Assembly: GCF_024746815.1 (NCBI RefSeq)
Contig: NZ_CP080525.1
Span: 5,760,501 to 5,824,500 of the forward strand
Direction: 5' to 3'
Length of the DNA: 64,000 nt
Source of the DNA: Mesorhizobium sp. AR07
Lineage (GTDB): Bacteria; Pseudomonadota; Alphaproteobacteria; Rhizobiales; Rhizobiaceae
Shown here: positions 45,781 through 55,782 of the stretch, in pieces
How the letters are laid out: each line of letters starts with the position of its first letter
Numbering within the stretch: the stretch's first letter is position 1
Notes under the pieces: model-generated
What the model saw: the letters and a program-made list of their open reading frames with translations, nothing else
What the model was told of the DNA's origin: nothing
Databases searched by the model: none
Program-made: the position numbers and the translations under genes

Positions 45781-46962
45781 TCAGAGCGATGGTGTGCGAT
45801 AGAGGACCTTGCCTTTCACCGAGATCTCCACATCGACGACATAGGCCGCCATGCCCCCGGGATTCATGGTGATGCCCAATCCCGGCGCCGCGGGCAGCAC
45901 CACCTCGCCATTCGCGTTTGGCAAGAGATGGGTTTCGCTCATGTCCCAGGCCACGGATTTGGGCGCGAACGGATATTCGCAGATGACATGATCCTTCAAG
46001 CCCGCATAGGGCTGCAGCGAAGCGCAGAGCGCCAGGTGCGAGGTGAAGGTGTGGTTGACATAGGTTACATCTCGCGCCGCCGCGAAGTCGGCGACAAGCT
46101 TGGCCGGACCGATGCCGCCGATGCGGCCACAATCGATCTGGACATAGGCGACCTTGCCGTAGTCGATCAACTGGCGGGCCATGTGAACATTGTGCGAGGC
46201 TTCGCCGCCGGCAAGACGCACCTTGCCGCCCCTTGCGGCCAGCGCCGCATAGGCGTCGTAGGCGCCGCCGTGAAACGGCTCCTCGAGCCAGAGCGCGCCG
46301 ACGTCTTCGAGCATGGCGATGCGCGCAGCGGCCGCGTCTACATCCTCGCGGAATATCTGACCCGCATCGATCAGCAATGTTCCCCCATCGCCAAGGCCCT
46401 CGCGCGCGGCCCGAAGGTGGTCACGGTCGTCGGCCAGGCTGCCGCGGCCGAACGGACCCCAGCCGCATTTGACGGCGCGAAAGCCCTTTTCCCGCGCCGA
46501 ACGGCAACCCGCCAGCGTTTCCTGCGGCGTGTCGCCGAAGAGCTGCGACGCATAGGGCAGTTTTGGATAGGCCCTGGCGTAGCCGAGAAGTTCGTAGACC
46601 GGAACCTGACGCTTGCGCCCGAGAAGGTCCCACAATGCCATCTCGATGCCGGAGAAGGTGTGGGCCGCCTGCAGCAGATCCATGCATTCGAGTTCGACCG
46701 CGGCGCCGATGCGCGCTATGTCGGAGGCGGTCTCCAGCTGTTGCCCGAGAACGACGTCGCGCACCGGCTTGCAGGCTCCGTGCGACATCGGCGTGACATA
46801 GGCGGCAATGGACACCAGCGGCGAGGCTTCGCATTCGCCCCAGCCGATCATGCCGCCGGCAGCGACCCGAACGACCAGGGCATCCTGGCTTCCGTCCCCG
46901 GCATCGGTGACGACAGGCATGGACAAATAGAAAAAATCGACTGCTTCAATCTTCATGATCAT
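45781..46962 (-). CDS. Enolase-superfamily enzyme, KxG type, copy 2
   Basis: 393 residues. Active-site set: Lys165-x-Gly167 (VKCGWGPFG), Asp199 (LIDAG), Glu227 (WLEEP), Glu254 (AGGE), Asp277 (VQIDCGRIGG), His304 (YVNHTF). The same KxGWGPFG motif and spacing occur in the enzyme at 30617-31768, but the dyad block is QID instead of QPD. The start is 1 base after the upstream stop; a second ATG two codons later is possible. Last gene of the dipeptide-type importer operon. Confidence 0.88.
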   Translation of the reverse strand: MIMKIEAVDFFYLSMPVVTDAGDGSQDALVVRVAAGGMIGWGECEASPLVSIAAYVTPMSHGACKPVRDVVLGQQLETASDIARIGAAVELECMDLLQAAHTFSGIEMALWDLLGRKRQVPVYELLGYARAYPKLPYASQLFGDTPQETLAGCRSAREKGFRAVKCGWGPFGRGSLADDRDHLRAAREGLGDGGTLLIDAGQIFREDVDAAAARIAMLEDVGALWLEEPFHGGAYDAYAALAARGGKVRLAGGEASHNVHMARQLIDYGKVAYVQIDCGRIGGIGPAKLVADFAAARDVTYVNHTFTSHLALCASLQPYAGLKDHVICEYPFAPKSVAWDMSETHLLPNANGEVVLPAAPGLGITMNPGGMAAYVVDVEISVKGKVLYRTPSL

Positions 46963-46963
46963 C

Positions 46964-48136
46964 TCACTGTACGCGGAATGTGGAAAGTGCGGCCTCGTCG
47001 AGTGTAACGCCGAGGCCGGGCTTGGTGGGCAAGGGAATACGGCCGTCGACGATCGGCAGTTCTTCCGAGCATAGCTCCGTCCTCAGCCGCGAATCGGCAA
47101 GCTCGCGCGGCAGGAATTCGATGTGGGTGCAGGTCGGCGAAACCACGGAGAGATGCGCCGAAGCGGCGATGCCGATCGCCGACTTCCAGCAATGCGGCAC
47201 CACGAGCAGGCCATGGTCGGCGGCGTGCATGGCGACCCGGCGTGCTTCGGTGAGGCCGCCGACGCGACCGACGTCGGGCTGCGCGACGTCCAGGCCGCCA
47301 GTGCGGAAAAGTTCGAGAAACTCGAAGCGTGAGTTTAGCCATTCGCCGGCGGCGATCCTGACGGGCGAAGCCTTGACCAGCTTGGCGTACCCCTCGACGT
47401 CGTCGGACGGAAGCGGCGTCTCGATGAAGAAGATGTCCTGGTCGGCGAACATCTCGATGGCACGCAGTGCCTCCTTCCAGTCGCGCCAGGCATAGGCGAC
47501 ATCGACCATCACCGTCATTTCAGGGCCGATCGCCTTACGGCATGCCGCGACGATTTTCGCGATCTCACGATCGTCCTCGATCTGCAGCGAATTGTGCGAG
47601 TACGGCCCCTTGGTGCAGACCTCCAGTTTTACCGCGCGGAAGCCGAGCGCCTTCGCTTTTTCCGCTCGTTCTACCAGAATGCGGGTGTAGGTATCGAGAT
47701 CGTCGCCCTCTGGCAGCAGCGAGGCGTAGGGCGTGATCGTCGGATTGACCGCGCCGCCGAGCAATTGCCAGCATGGCTTGCCCTCGACCTTGCCGCGCAG
47801 ATCCCAGAGCGCCATGTCGAGCGCACCCATGGCGCAGATGCCGAGGCCGCGACGCCCGGTCATCGCCGAACCCTTGTACATCTTGTCCCATAGGCCCTCG
47901 ACATCGCTCGGATCGGCGCCGACCAGCATCTCGGTGAGGCCGAGGCCCATGATGTGGGTGCCCGGCGCCTCGATCATGGCGCGGGCGGCCCACGGATTGG
48001 TGTCGGTCTCGCCGATGCCCACATGGCCTTCGTCGGTGTGGATCTTGACGACCAGATTGTCTTGCGCCGACGAGCAGGCGTCGGCTCGGTAATCCGGGAC
48101 GAGAAGCACGAAGCATTCGACTTTGGTGATCTTCAC
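46964..48136 (-). CDS. Enolase-superfamily enzyme, KxE type, copy 2
   Basis: 390 residues. Active-site set: Lys170-x-Glu172 (AVKLEV), Asp212 (MVDVAYAW), Glu239 (FIETP), Glu265 (AAGEW), Asp288 (AQPDVGRVGG), His315 (VPHCWK). Very similar in layout to the enzyme at 35270-36478, including the ASLLPEG/ASLQPAG loop and the C-terminal IPLPTKPGLGV, so the two are paralogues in different importer operons. Presence in a dipeptide-type importer operon suggests that this importer carries an acid sugar or glycosyl acid and not peptides. Confidence 0.9.
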   Translation of the reverse strand: MKITKVECFVLLVPDYRADACSSAQDNLVVKIHTDEGHVGIGETDTNPWAARAMIEAPGTHIMGLGLTEMLVGADPSDVEGLWDKMYKGSAMTGRRGLGICAMGALDMALWDLRGKVEGKPCWQLLGGAVNPTITPYASLLPEGDDLDTYTRILVERAEKAKALGFRAVKLEVCTKGPYSHNSLQIEDDREIAKIVAACRKAIGPEMTVMVDVAYAWRDWKEALRAIEMFADQDIFFIETPLPSDDVEGYAKLVKASPVRIAAGEWLNSRFEFLELFRTGGLDVAQPDVGRVGGLTEARRVAMHAADHGLLVVPHCWKSAIGIAASAHLSVVSPTCTHIEFLPRELADSRLRTELCSEELPIVDGRIPLPTKPGLGVTLDEAALSTFRVQ

Positions 48137-48153
48137 GGTGTCTTTCCCCGTTG

Positions 48154-50172
48154 TCAGTTTGCGTTGGTCGAAACTTCCGGAGCGTTCGGCCAGGTTGCAC
48201 GGCGCTCAAGTTCGTCGAGCGGGTGATGGCAGCGTATGTTCAGGCCCTCCGGCGTCTTGCGCCACGGCGGCGCCTCCTTGTCGCAGATGTCGCCGATCCG
48301 CCAGGCGCAGCGACCGGCATAGGCGCAGCCATCGGGCGTCGGCGGCCTTGCCGTTTCGGGCTTGCGGCTCGCATCCGGGCGTGACCGCAGCGGTGTCGGC
48401 ACCGCGTCGAGAAGGCTGTGGGTGTAGGGGTGGAAGGGCGCTGAAAAGACCTGATCGCGAGGCCCCATTTCCATGATGTCGCCGGCAAACAGCACGCAGA
48501 CGCGGTCGGCCAGCATACGCACCACCGCGAGATCGTGAGAGATGAACAGCATGGCAATGCCGCGCTCGGCCTTCAGCCGCTGCAAGAGTGCCAGGATGCT
48601 GGCTTGCACCGAGACGTCGAGCGCCGAGAGAATCTCGTCGCACAAAAGCAGCGACGGCTCGGCGATGAGGCCGCGGGCGATGGCGACGCGCTGGCGCTCG
48701 CCGCCGGACAGTTCGTCGGGGAAGCGGTTGGCGTATTTCGCGTCCAGCCTGACATCGGCGAGCGCGGCGACGACGGGAGCCTCGGCCTTGCTGCCGAAGA
48801 AGAATTCCAGCGGTCGTGCCAGCGCACGGCTGATGCGGGCGCGGGGATTGAGCGAGGCGTCGGGGTTCTGGAACACGAACTGGATCAGCTGGCGCTCCTC
48901 GGCGTCGCGTTGCTTGACACGGCCGGCGAGCGGCTTCCTGGACAGGGAGATGCGTCCGCTGGTGGGTGCGATCAGCCCCGCGACGGCGCGCGCCAGCGTC
49001 GACTTTCCACTGCCGGATTCGCCAACCAGCGCGAATGTCTCACCCTCCCTTATGTTGAGGGTGATGTCGCGGATGGCGGTGAAGCCGCGGCCGGGGCGGC
49101 CATAGACGACGCTGACGTTCTCGACGGCGAGGAGTTCCTTGTTCGTCGCCGCGGCAACCGGAGCGGCAACCGGCCGATCGTCCGCGGGCGCCACGATCCC
49201 GGGCCAGCGCCAACAGGCGACCTCGCGTCTGGGGCCTGCCGGCTGCAACGCTTGCCGGTCGGTGGAACAAAGTGGCAGCGCCCAGTCGCAGCGAGGCGCG
49301 AACGGGCAACCGGGCGGCAGATCGTGCCGCTGCAGCAGGCCGCGCAATGGCCGCGCCGGCAGGCCGGATCGATCGTCGATGCGGGGAATGGAGCCGATCA
49401 GACCTCGGGTGTAGGGATGTTTCGGATTGGAAAACAGTTCGGCGGTCGGCGCGATCTCGACCATGCGCCCGGCATACATGACGCCAACGCGATCGGCGAT
49501 CTGCGACAGCAAGGCGAGATCGTGCGTGACGTAGAGCATCGACATGGCAAGCCGCGCGCGCAAGGCGATCAGCAGCGCGATGATCTGCTCCTGCGTGGTG
49601 ACATCGAGACCGGTCGTCGGCTCGTCGAGCACGACGAAGGCCGGGTCGCAGGCAAGCGCCATGGCGATGCAGACACGTTGCTGCTGCCCGCCGGAAAGCT
49701 GGTGCGGAAAGCGCGCCAGGAAATCCGCCGCCGCCGGCAAGCCGACGAGATCGAAGAGTTCCCGGGTCCGCCCGACGCGCTTTTGTGGAGCACCAAAGCC
49801 GTGCGCGGCAAGGGCCTCGTCGATCTGTCCGCCGACCCTTATGCCGGGGTTGAGCGCCGTCGTTGGATTTTGCGGCACGAAAGCGATGCGGGCGCCGCGC
49901 AGGCGGTCCAGGTCCGGGCGGCCGAGCGCCAGCAGGTTATGGCCGTCGAAGCGGATCGCGCCGCCATCGGTGCGCATGGCCGGCGGACGATAGCCGAGAA
50001 GCTGCAGCGCGACGGTCGACTTGCCGCAGCCGGATTCTCCCACGAGGCCGAAGACTTCGCCCGGTGCGATGGTGAAGTTCACGTCGTCGACGACGCGCAG
50101 GAAGCCCTGGCCCTGACGGTAGGAGACCGACAGATGCTCGACCGCGACGATGGGAGATACGGCATCCTGCAT
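48154..50172 (-). CDS. Dipeptide-type ABC importer, fused DppD-DppF ATPase
   Basis: 672 residues with two complete ATPase domains. Domain one: [33 protein letters not shown], then the oligopeptide-type Cys-containing C-terminal segment ([16 protein letters not shown]). Domain two: [34 protein letters not shown] and a second Cys segment. Each Cys segment probably binds an Fe-S cluster, as in DppD/DppF. Fusion in one chain is common in rhizobia. Overlaps the permease stop by 1 base. Confidence 0.95.
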   Translation of the reverse strand: MQDAVSPIVAVEHLSVSYRQGQGFLRVVDDVNFTIAPGEVFGLVGESGCGKSTVALQLLGYRPPAMRTDGGAIRFDGHNLLALGRPDLDRLRGARIAFVPQNPTTALNPGIRVGGQIDEALAAHGFGAPQKRVGRTRELFDLVGLPAAADFLARFPHQLSGGQQQRVCIAMALACDPAFVVLDEPTTGLDVTTQEQIIALLIALRARLAMSMLYVTHDLALLSQIADRVGVMYAGRMVEIAPTAELFSNPKHPYTRGLIGSIPRIDDRSGLPARPLRGLLQRHDLPPGCPFAPRCDWALPLCSTDRQALQPAGPRREVACWRWPGIVAPADDRPVAAPVAAATNKELLAVENVSVVYGRPGRGFTAIRDITLNIREGETFALVGESGSGKSTLARAVAGLIAPTSGRISLSRKPLAGRVKQRDAEERQLIQFVFQNPDASLNPRARISRALARPLEFFFGSKAEAPVVAALADVRLDAKYANRFPDELSGGERQRVAIARGLIAEPSLLLCDEILSALDVSVQASILALLQRLKAERGIAMLFISHDLAVVRMLADRVCVLFAGDIMEMGPRDQVFSAPFHPYTHSLLDAVPTPLRSRPDASRKPETARPPTPDGCAYAGRCAWRIGDICDKEAPPWRKTPEGLNIRCHHPLDELERRATWPNAPEVSTNAN

Positions 50173-51068
50173 TACTGGTTTCCCAGCTTCACGGTGCGGC
50201 CGAGGATGCGCGCGAGGCCTTCAGTGAACAGATTGAGGCCGACGACGAGCGACGCCAGCGACAAGCCTGGTCCGAGTACGGTGATCGGCGAAATGATGAG
50301 CAGCGCCCGGTTCTCGCTGATCATCAGTCCCCACTCCGGCGTTGGCGGGCGCAGTCCGAAACCGAGAAAACCGAGCGAGCCGATCAGCACCGGGGCGTAG
50401 CCGGCGCGCAGTGCGAATTCGACGAGGAGGACGCTGCTTGCATTGGGCAGCAATTCGCGACGCATCACCGACCACGCGCTTTCGCCGCGCAGCCGCGCGA
50501 CGGTGACATAATCGCGCGTCGCGATGTCGATGGCCGCCGCCCGCGCCATGCGGGCGATGCGCGGCGCGTATACGAGTGCCACCACCAGCACGATCAACAC
50601 CGGATTGCCGGACATTTCGCTGCCCGCGGCTGCGATGGCGAGGAGCGCAAGGACGAGAAAGGGAATGCTGATCAGTGCTTCGAGCAGCCGCTGGATGAGT
50701 TCGTCTACCCAACCGCCGACATAGCCGGAGAGCAGGCCGAGAATGGCGCCGATCACAAGACCGAGCAGCGTTCCCGACAGCGAAAGCAGGATAACGATGT
50801 GGCTGCCGTGCACGACACGGCTGAAAATGTCGCGGCCAAGCTGATCGACGCCGAACGGATGGGCAAGGCTCATTCCCGAAAGCGGCCGCCCGGTGCCCAT
50901 CTGCGAAAAGCCGTAAGGTGCCCAGAACGGGCCGGTAATCGCGACGATCAGATGGATGACGAGCACGATCAGGCCGATGCGGAAGCTGATCGGGGTCTGT
51001 CGCCATAGCGGCAGCAGGCCACTCAGACGGCTTGGCGGGGCGGGCATATTGGCTTGCTCGACGCTCAT
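50172..51068 (-). CDS. Dipeptide-type ABC permease 2 (DppC-like)
   Basis: 298 residues, five to six membrane segments. N-terminal domain with HPFGVDQLGRDIFSRVVHGS, typical of OppC/DppC, and the docking loop ARLRGESAWSVMRRELLPN. C-terminal PTPEWGLMISENRALL block present. Confidence 0.94.
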   Translation of the reverse strand: MSVEQANMPAPPSRLSGLLPLWRQTPISFRIGLIVLVIHLIVAITGPFWAPYGFSQMGTGRPLSGMSLAHPFGVDQLGRDIFSRVVHGSHIVILLSLSGTLLGLVIGAILGLLSGYVGGWVDELIQRLLEALISIPFLVLALLAIAAAGSEMSGNPVLIVLVVALVYAPRIARMARAAAIDIATRDYVTVARLRGESAWSVMRRELLPNASSVLLVEFALRAGYAPVLIGSLGFLGFGLRPPTPEWGLMISENRALLIISPITVLGPGLSLASLVVGLNLFTEGLARILGRTVKLGNQ

Positions 51069-51072
51069 TGGG

Positions 51073-52023
51073 TCAGCTCGCGCGCAGTCGTGGGTTGATC
51101 AGGATCGCCGCGACATCGGCCATGAGATTGGCCGCCACATAGACGAAAGCGGCGATCATCACTGTCGCCTCGATGACCGGCAGATCGCGCAGCTGCAGGG
51201 AGTCGACCAACAGGCTTCCGAAGCCGGGATAGGAGAACACTTTCTCGACAACGACGACGCCACCGACCAGGTAAGCAAGGTTCAGCGCTGTGATGTTGAG
51301 CGTCGGCACAAGTGCATTGGGCAGCGCGTGGCGCAGCAGCACGCGGCGGCGCGACAGACCTTTCAACTCCGCCATGCGGATATAGTCGGAATCGAGCACT
51401 TCGATCAGGTTGTCGCGCAGCATGCGCACCGCATAGACCGACATGACGATGGCGAGCGTCAGCGCCGGCAGCGTCATCGCCCGAATGTATTCCCAGGCGC
51501 TCGATGTTGCGTCGACAAGCGAGATGGCGGGCAACAGTGGCAGCATGACGACAAAGGCGAGCAGCAGCAGCGTTGCGAGCAGGAAATCCGGCAGCGACAG
51601 CAGAACCAGCGTGACCACCGAGAGTGCATGGTCGAGCGGCTTGTCGCGGTTCAAGGCCTGCAACAGCGCGGGAATGATCGTCAGCGGCAGATAGAGCAGC
51701 AAGGCATAGGTCGAGAGCAGCACCGTGTTGAAGATGCGCTGGCCGAGAATGGATGTGACAGGACGATTTGAGACGAGCGATTGGCCGAGATCGCCGCTGA
51801 GCAACCCGCCGAGCCATGCCAAGTAGCGGATTGGCGCCGCATGATCGAGGCCGAGCTTGGTCCGCAGAAGCGCCAGCGCCTCGGGCGTCGCGTCGCGCCC
51901 GAGAATGCGCGAGGCAACGTCGCCAGGCAAGACTTCAAGCATCGCGAAGACGATAAGAGAGACGATCAGCAGCGTCACCACGGACATCAAGGCCCGGCGA
52001 ACCACCAGTTTGAAAATGGTCAC
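51073..52023 (-). CDS. Dipeptide-type ABC permease 1 (DppB-like)
   Basis: 316 residues, six membrane segments. N-terminal LVVRRALMSVVTLLIVSLIV, the DLGQSLVSNRPV segment and the docking loop AELKGLSRRRVLLRHALPNA; the late VEKVFSYPGFGSLLVDSLQL block is diagnostic of DppB/OppB. Confidence 0.95.
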   Translation of the reverse strand: MTIFKLVVRRALMSVVTLLIVSLIVFAMLEVLPGDVASRILGRDATPEALALLRTKLGLDHAAPIRYLAWLGGLLSGDLGQSLVSNRPVTSILGQRIFNTVLLSTYALLLYLPLTIIPALLQALNRDKPLDHALSVVTLVLLSLPDFLLATLLLLAFVVMLPLLPAISLVDATSSAWEYIRAMTLPALTLAIVMSVYAVRMLRDNLIEVLDSDYIRMAELKGLSRRRVLLRHALPNALVPTLNITALNLAYLVGGVVVVEKVFSYPGFGSLLVDSLQLRDLPVIEATVMIAAFVYVAANLMADVAAILINPRLRAS

Positions 52024-52058
52024 CGCTTGTTCCTCGCGACGCCGACGTTGGACAGGAA

Positions 52059-52088
52059 GCGGCCCCGAGCTTTCGAACTTGGGGCCGC
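52059..52088 (-). terminator. Stem-loop after the binding-protein gene
   Basis: An 8-bp stem GCGGCCCC against GGGGCCGC with a 14-base loop in the gap between binding-protein stop and permease start. No T-run follows on the minus strand; partial terminator or 3'-end protector. Confidence 0.5.
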
Positions 52089-52094
52089 CCGGTG

Positions 52095-53621
52095 TTACTT
52101 GCAGGAGAGGGTTTCAAAGTTCAGATTGAAGTTCTGCGCACGCGGCGTGTAGCCTTCGCAGCCCTTGCGGAGCGCAAGCACCTGGTGAACGAACATCGGC
52201 AGGACCAATCCACCCTCCTTGGCGAGCAATTCGCCGGTCTGCTGGAACAGCTTGTTGCGCTCGGCCGGATCGACGGTTGTGTTGGCCTTCAGGAGCAGCG
52301 CGTCATAGTCGGGGCGCTCCCAATGCGTCTCCTTCCATTTGGCGTTCTGGGTGTAGGCGGTTGCGAGACCTTCCCCTGGCGGCCGCATCGACCATGCGGA
52401 GGTCGTGATCGACTTCTTTAGCCACACATCGTCCCAGAAACTGTCGGCCGGCGTGACGATGACATTGATGTCGAACCCGGCGGGCTTGGCCATCTCGGCG
52501 TAGACCTGCGCCATCAGCACCATGCCGGGCACGCCTTCGGCGGTGTAGAGATCGAACTTCAGCCCATCCTTGTATCCCGCTTCGGCGAGCAGCTTCTTGG
52601 CAAGCTCGATATCCTGCTTGGGCGCTTCCTTGGTGTAGGAGGCCGGGCTCCCGACGGGCACCGGATTGTCGGCGCCGGGTTCGCCGAAACCAAGCAGCAC
52701 GGTGTCGACCATCGCCTGGCGATCGACGACGGCTTTCATCGCTTCTCGCACCTTCGGGTTGTCGAATGGCGGCGTGTCGACCCAAGCCGAAATCGTCATC
52801 GAGTTCGACGCCGCGGTTTGCAGAAGTTGGACCGACGGATCGTCCTTCAGGGAAGAAATGACCGACGGATCGACATTCAGCATGAGATCGATCTGACCGG
52901 CCTTCATCGCCGAAACGGCTGCCACCGCTTCCTGGGCGACAGTGATGCGCAGGCAGTCCGACTTGGGTTCGCCGGCCTTCCAATAATTCGGATTCTTGCG
53001 CAGGATGCGCACTGGCGCGTTGGGTGTGAACTGCTCCTGCATGAATGGACCGGTTCCATCCTCATGGAGGCGAAGCGTTTGTCCGGTCGCGCCATTCGGC
53101 ACGATGTTGGTGAATTTGTTGGTTATGAGGACCGGCAGCTCGACCACCGGTTTCTTGGTGGTGAACACCACGGTCGACGGGTCCGGCGCGGTGATGCCGT
53201 CCGGATCGAGGAATTCGAGAACAGCCTGGGCGCCGGAACCCGTCTTGGGATCGAGCAACCGCTTGAAGCTCCAGACCACGTCGGCCGATGAAAAATCCTT
53301 GCCGGAATGGAATTTCACGCCCTGCCGCAACTTGAAGGTCCAGCTCAGGCCGTCCGGCGAGACCGACCATTCGGTCGCCAGCTCAGGCAGAACGTTGAAA
53401 TTGTCGTCGATGTCGACGAGCCGATTGTAGACGGCGAAGGTGTGATAGGCATCGTCGCCGGAATGCATGTCGGCGGGATCCATGGACTGCTTCTCGCCGC
53501 TCCATTCGTAGCCCAGTATCTTCACGCATTCGTCGCCGGCAGCGGCAAAGGCCGCCGGCATCCAGCCTGCAAAACCGAGTGCCGCGATGGCGATCCCGGA
53601 CAACCACTTGGTCGTGCTCAT
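52095..53621 (-). CDS. Dipeptide-type periplasmic binding protein (family 5)
   Basis: 508 residues from the ATG at 53621 with GGGAGGAGAAA before it; an in-frame codon 117 bases upstream is not supported. Sec signal MSTTKWLSGI, hydrophobic core, cut after PAAFA. Mature landmarks: ATEWSVSPDGLSWTFKLRQG, VKFHSGKDFSSADVVWSFKR, and the late LFQQTGELLAKEGGLVLPMF. First gene of the operon 53621-45781. An IclR-type inverted repeat lies 51 bases upstream. Ligand unknown; the two dehydratase-like genes at the operon end argue against simple peptides. Confidence 0.94.
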   Translation of the reverse strand: MSTTKWLSGIAIAALGFAGWMPAAFAAAGDECVKILGYEWSGEKQSMDPADMHSGDDAYHTFAVYNRLVDIDDNFNVLPELATEWSVSPDGLSWTFKLRQGVKFHSGKDFSSADVVWSFKRLLDPKTGSGAQAVLEFLDPDGITAPDPSTVVFTTKKPVVELPVLITNKFTNIVPNGATGQTLRLHEDGTGPFMQEQFTPNAPVRILRKNPNYWKAGEPKSDCLRITVAQEAVAAVSAMKAGQIDLMLNVDPSVISSLKDDPSVQLLQTAASNSMTISAWVDTPPFDNPKVREAMKAVVDRQAMVDTVLLGFGEPGADNPVPVGSPASYTKEAPKQDIELAKKLLAEAGYKDGLKFDLYTAEGVPGMVLMAQVYAEMAKPAGFDINVIVTPADSFWDDVWLKKSITTSAWSMRPPGEGLATAYTQNAKWKETHWERPDYDALLLKANTTVDPAERNKLFQQTGELLAKEGGLVLPMFVHQVLALRKGCEGYTPRAQNFNLNFETLSCK

Positions 53622-53671
53622 TGGTTTCTCCTCCCTGTTATAAACGGACAGACGTTCCCTTGCGCTTTTAT

Positions 53672-53685
53672 TCCGAAATGCCGGA
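53672..53685. promoter_or_regulatory. IclR-type operator in front of the dipeptide-type importer operon
   Basis: TCCG-AAATGC-CGGA, preceded by TAT, 51 bases upstream of the binding-protein start. The same 14 bases occur at 56352-56365 and related copies at 58405, 58425, 61611 and 61631. Confidence 0.65.
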
Positions 53686-53916
53686 CAAGCGTTCGCGTTT
53701 ACAGACTGGCACAATATCCGGGTTCCCTCGTGAGTCAAGAAACCGACGGAGCGAATTGCGCCCTTGCCGCCGCCGGCCGCTCAGCGAGCGGGCGCTCCTT
53801 GCGGCAACCGAGCGCATCCGGGTGGCTTCCGCTGAAGCGGTGGAGCCGAACATGGCAGTCATAATCCATAGGGCTACCGCGCCCATACTGTGTGAAAACA
53901 TCAGTATGTGATGGTT

Positions 53917-53997
53917 TTGATGTAAAGAGCCCTAAATTATATCATATGTTGACATAGATAATGGTATTTGACAATCAGAACGGCGTAGCATTACTGT
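53917..53997 (+). promoter_or_regulatory. AT-rich promoter region in front of the IclR gene
   Basis: The 530-base gap 53622-54151 holds no gene I can support. Its AT-rich middle has TTGATG-N17-TATCAT (53917-53945) and further TTGACA boxes at 53949 and 53968, the latter with TACTGT 18 bases on. These are plausible promoters for the plus-strand IclR gene. The rest of the gap shows only the operator at 53672. Confidence 0.4.
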
Positions 53998-54151
53998 ATG
54001 ACGCCGTGGATCGAAGGGACGACAAGCCGACAGCGTGCCGTCGCTTGTCCGCGCTTGTTTCGGGCTAGAAGGTCGCGCGGACAAATGCGGGTGCCGTTGC
54101 TTTCAGCCGTGGCGATGCCAGGTCGTGTCATGGCCAGTGTCGATTTTCGCA

Positions 54152-54975
54152 ATGGCCGCAGACGCATCAATGGATGATCAAATGGTGCGACCCCAGGATC
54201 CATTGTCAGCATCGGCCGAGGTCGACCAGGATGATTCCAAGCCGCGCGTCCAGACAGCCGTGCGAACCGTGGCGATCCTGCTTTGCGTCGCCCGTAGCGG
54301 CAATGGCTTGAAAGCCAAGGAAATCAGTGAACAGCTCGACCTGCCGCGCCAGGTCACATACCACCTGCTGCATACGATGCTCGGCACCGGCATCCTGCGC
54401 AGAAACGCTCAGAACCGCTACGTTCTTGGATTGGCCGCAGCGCCGATAGCGGAAGGCTTCCGCCGGCAGATCGCACCGCCCGAGCTCATCGCGCCGAAGG
54501 TCCGTGCAGCCGTCGCGGCGACCGGCGAAACCGCGTACGCCAGCGGCTGGATCGACGGACGAATCGTCGTGCTGGCAACGGCCAGGCCAGGGGACAATCG
54601 GCGGTTCAGGCGGTTGAGGTGCCCCACGGCTATAGCGGCCACGCCCACGCGCGAGCCACGGGCAAGCTGCTGTTGGCCTTGACTGATGCCGAGACACGCG
54701 AATCCCATCTGGCGCCACACCTGCTGGTCCCGGTGACAAGCCGAACGGTGATCGATCGAAACTCGCTTCTCGCGCAATTGAAGCGGATCGCCGATCAGGG
54801 ATATGCCGTCGAGGAAGAGGAGTTTTCGATTGGTCTATGCTGTCTCGCCGTGCCGGTGGAGGGATTTGAAGGCAAGGTCGCCTTGGGCATCTCCGTGCCC
54901 ACGGAAAGGTTCAGGAAGCAGTTCGAGAACCATTTGGAAGCGCTGAAGACAATCGCACGCATGACCGAGGATTAG
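54152..54975 (+). pseudogene. IclR-family regulator interrupted by a frameshift
   Basis: The first frame gives the helix-turn-helix (GLKAKEISEQLDLPRQVTYHLL) and the start of the ligand domain (GETAYASGWIDGRIVVLATA). It then runs out of family likeness at about 54590. The frame shifted by -1 continues perfectly with QSAVQAVEVPHGYSGHAHAR, ATGKLLLAL, EEEFSIGLCCLAVPV to a stop at 54975. One extra G in the run GGGG at 54590-54593 would join both halves as ARPGGQSAVQ. So the gene is either freshly inactivated, phase-variable at the G-run, or carries a sequence error. The start is uncertain: 54152 is the first reasonable ATG, others at 54170 and 54182. Joined length is about 274 residues, normal for IclR. 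Confidence 0.8.
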
Positions 54976-55010
54976 CGGGCTTCGCCGGCGGCTGGACGGG
55001 AGATGAAGGG

Positions 55011-55757
55011 ATGAAGCTGCTCGAAGGCAGGCTGGCACTGGTGACGGGCGCGGGCCGCGGCATCGGAGCCGCCATCGCGCGTGGAATGGCGGAAGCCGGT
55101 GCTCGCGTGATCGTCGCCGACATCGACCCGACCGCGGCCGATCAAACCGCGCAAACGCTGAAAACCGATGGGCTGGATGCCCGGGGCGAGCGGCTCGATG
55201 TCACCGATCGAGAGGCGCTTACGGCGTTTGCCAGCTATGTTGCAAACAGCCACGGTGACTTGTCCATCTTGGTAAACAACGCCGGAGTGGCCGGAAACGA
55301 GCGCATCGACGACGCGGCGTCCGGCGAGGTGTGGGACCGCAACATCGCGGTCAACCTGACCGGGGCATTCAACATGGCGCGAGCCTTCCTGCCCGCCCTG
55401 AAGACGACACGCGGCTCGATTGTCAATATATCCTCCGTCGTGGCCTTCGCCAGCGGGTTCGCTCATGTAGGCTACACCGCCTCCAAGGGCGGAATTCGAT
55501 CGCTGACCCAAGTGATGTGCCGCGAATTCGCGCCGTTCGGGATCAGGGTCAACGCGGTGGCGCCCGGGTACATCGACACGCCCATGGGGGGCAAGGGAGA
55601 TGGTTCCACGGACGAATGGCTGCGCTGGCATTGTCCGTGGCAGCGTTTTGGTGAACCGCATGAAGTGGCCAGCCCCGTGGTTTTCCTCGCCTCGGCCGGA
55701 GCCGGTTTCATCAATGGCGTGACGCTCCCGGTCGATGGCGGCTATCTCACAATATGA
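55011..55757 (+). CDS. Short-chain dehydrogenase/reductase
   Basis: 248 residues. TGAGRGIG near residue 13, VADIDPTAA favouring NAD, NNAGV near 90, catalytic Ser in NISSVVA and YTASK, C-terminal INGVTLPVDGG. It lies 35 bases after the frameshifted IclR gene and 25 bases before the VOC gene, so all three probably share a transcript. Confidence 0.93.
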   Translation: MKLLEGRLALVTGAGRGIGAAIARGMAEAGARVIVADIDPTAADQTAQTLKTDGLDARGERLDVTDREALTAFASYVANSHGDLSILVNNAGVAGNERIDDAASGEVWDRNIAVNLTGAFNMARAFLPALKTTRGSIVNISSVVAFASGFAHVGYTASKGGIRSLTQVMCREFAPFGIRVNAVAPGYIDTPMGGKGDGSTDEWLRWHCPWQRFGEPHEVASPVVFLASAGAGFINGVTLPVDGGYLTI

Positions 55758-55782
55758 ACGCTAAATGTGATGGAGAGCGAGG

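Noticed and set aside
52095-53621. Calling the dipeptide-type system a true dipeptide importer
   Set aside because: The class is used for many ligands, and the operon ends in two acid-sugar dehydratase-like genes, which points away from simple peptides.
53622-54151. Possible small genes in the long gap before the IclR gene
   Set aside because: Short open frames on both strands have no ribosome sites or recognisable products; the region looks regulatory.
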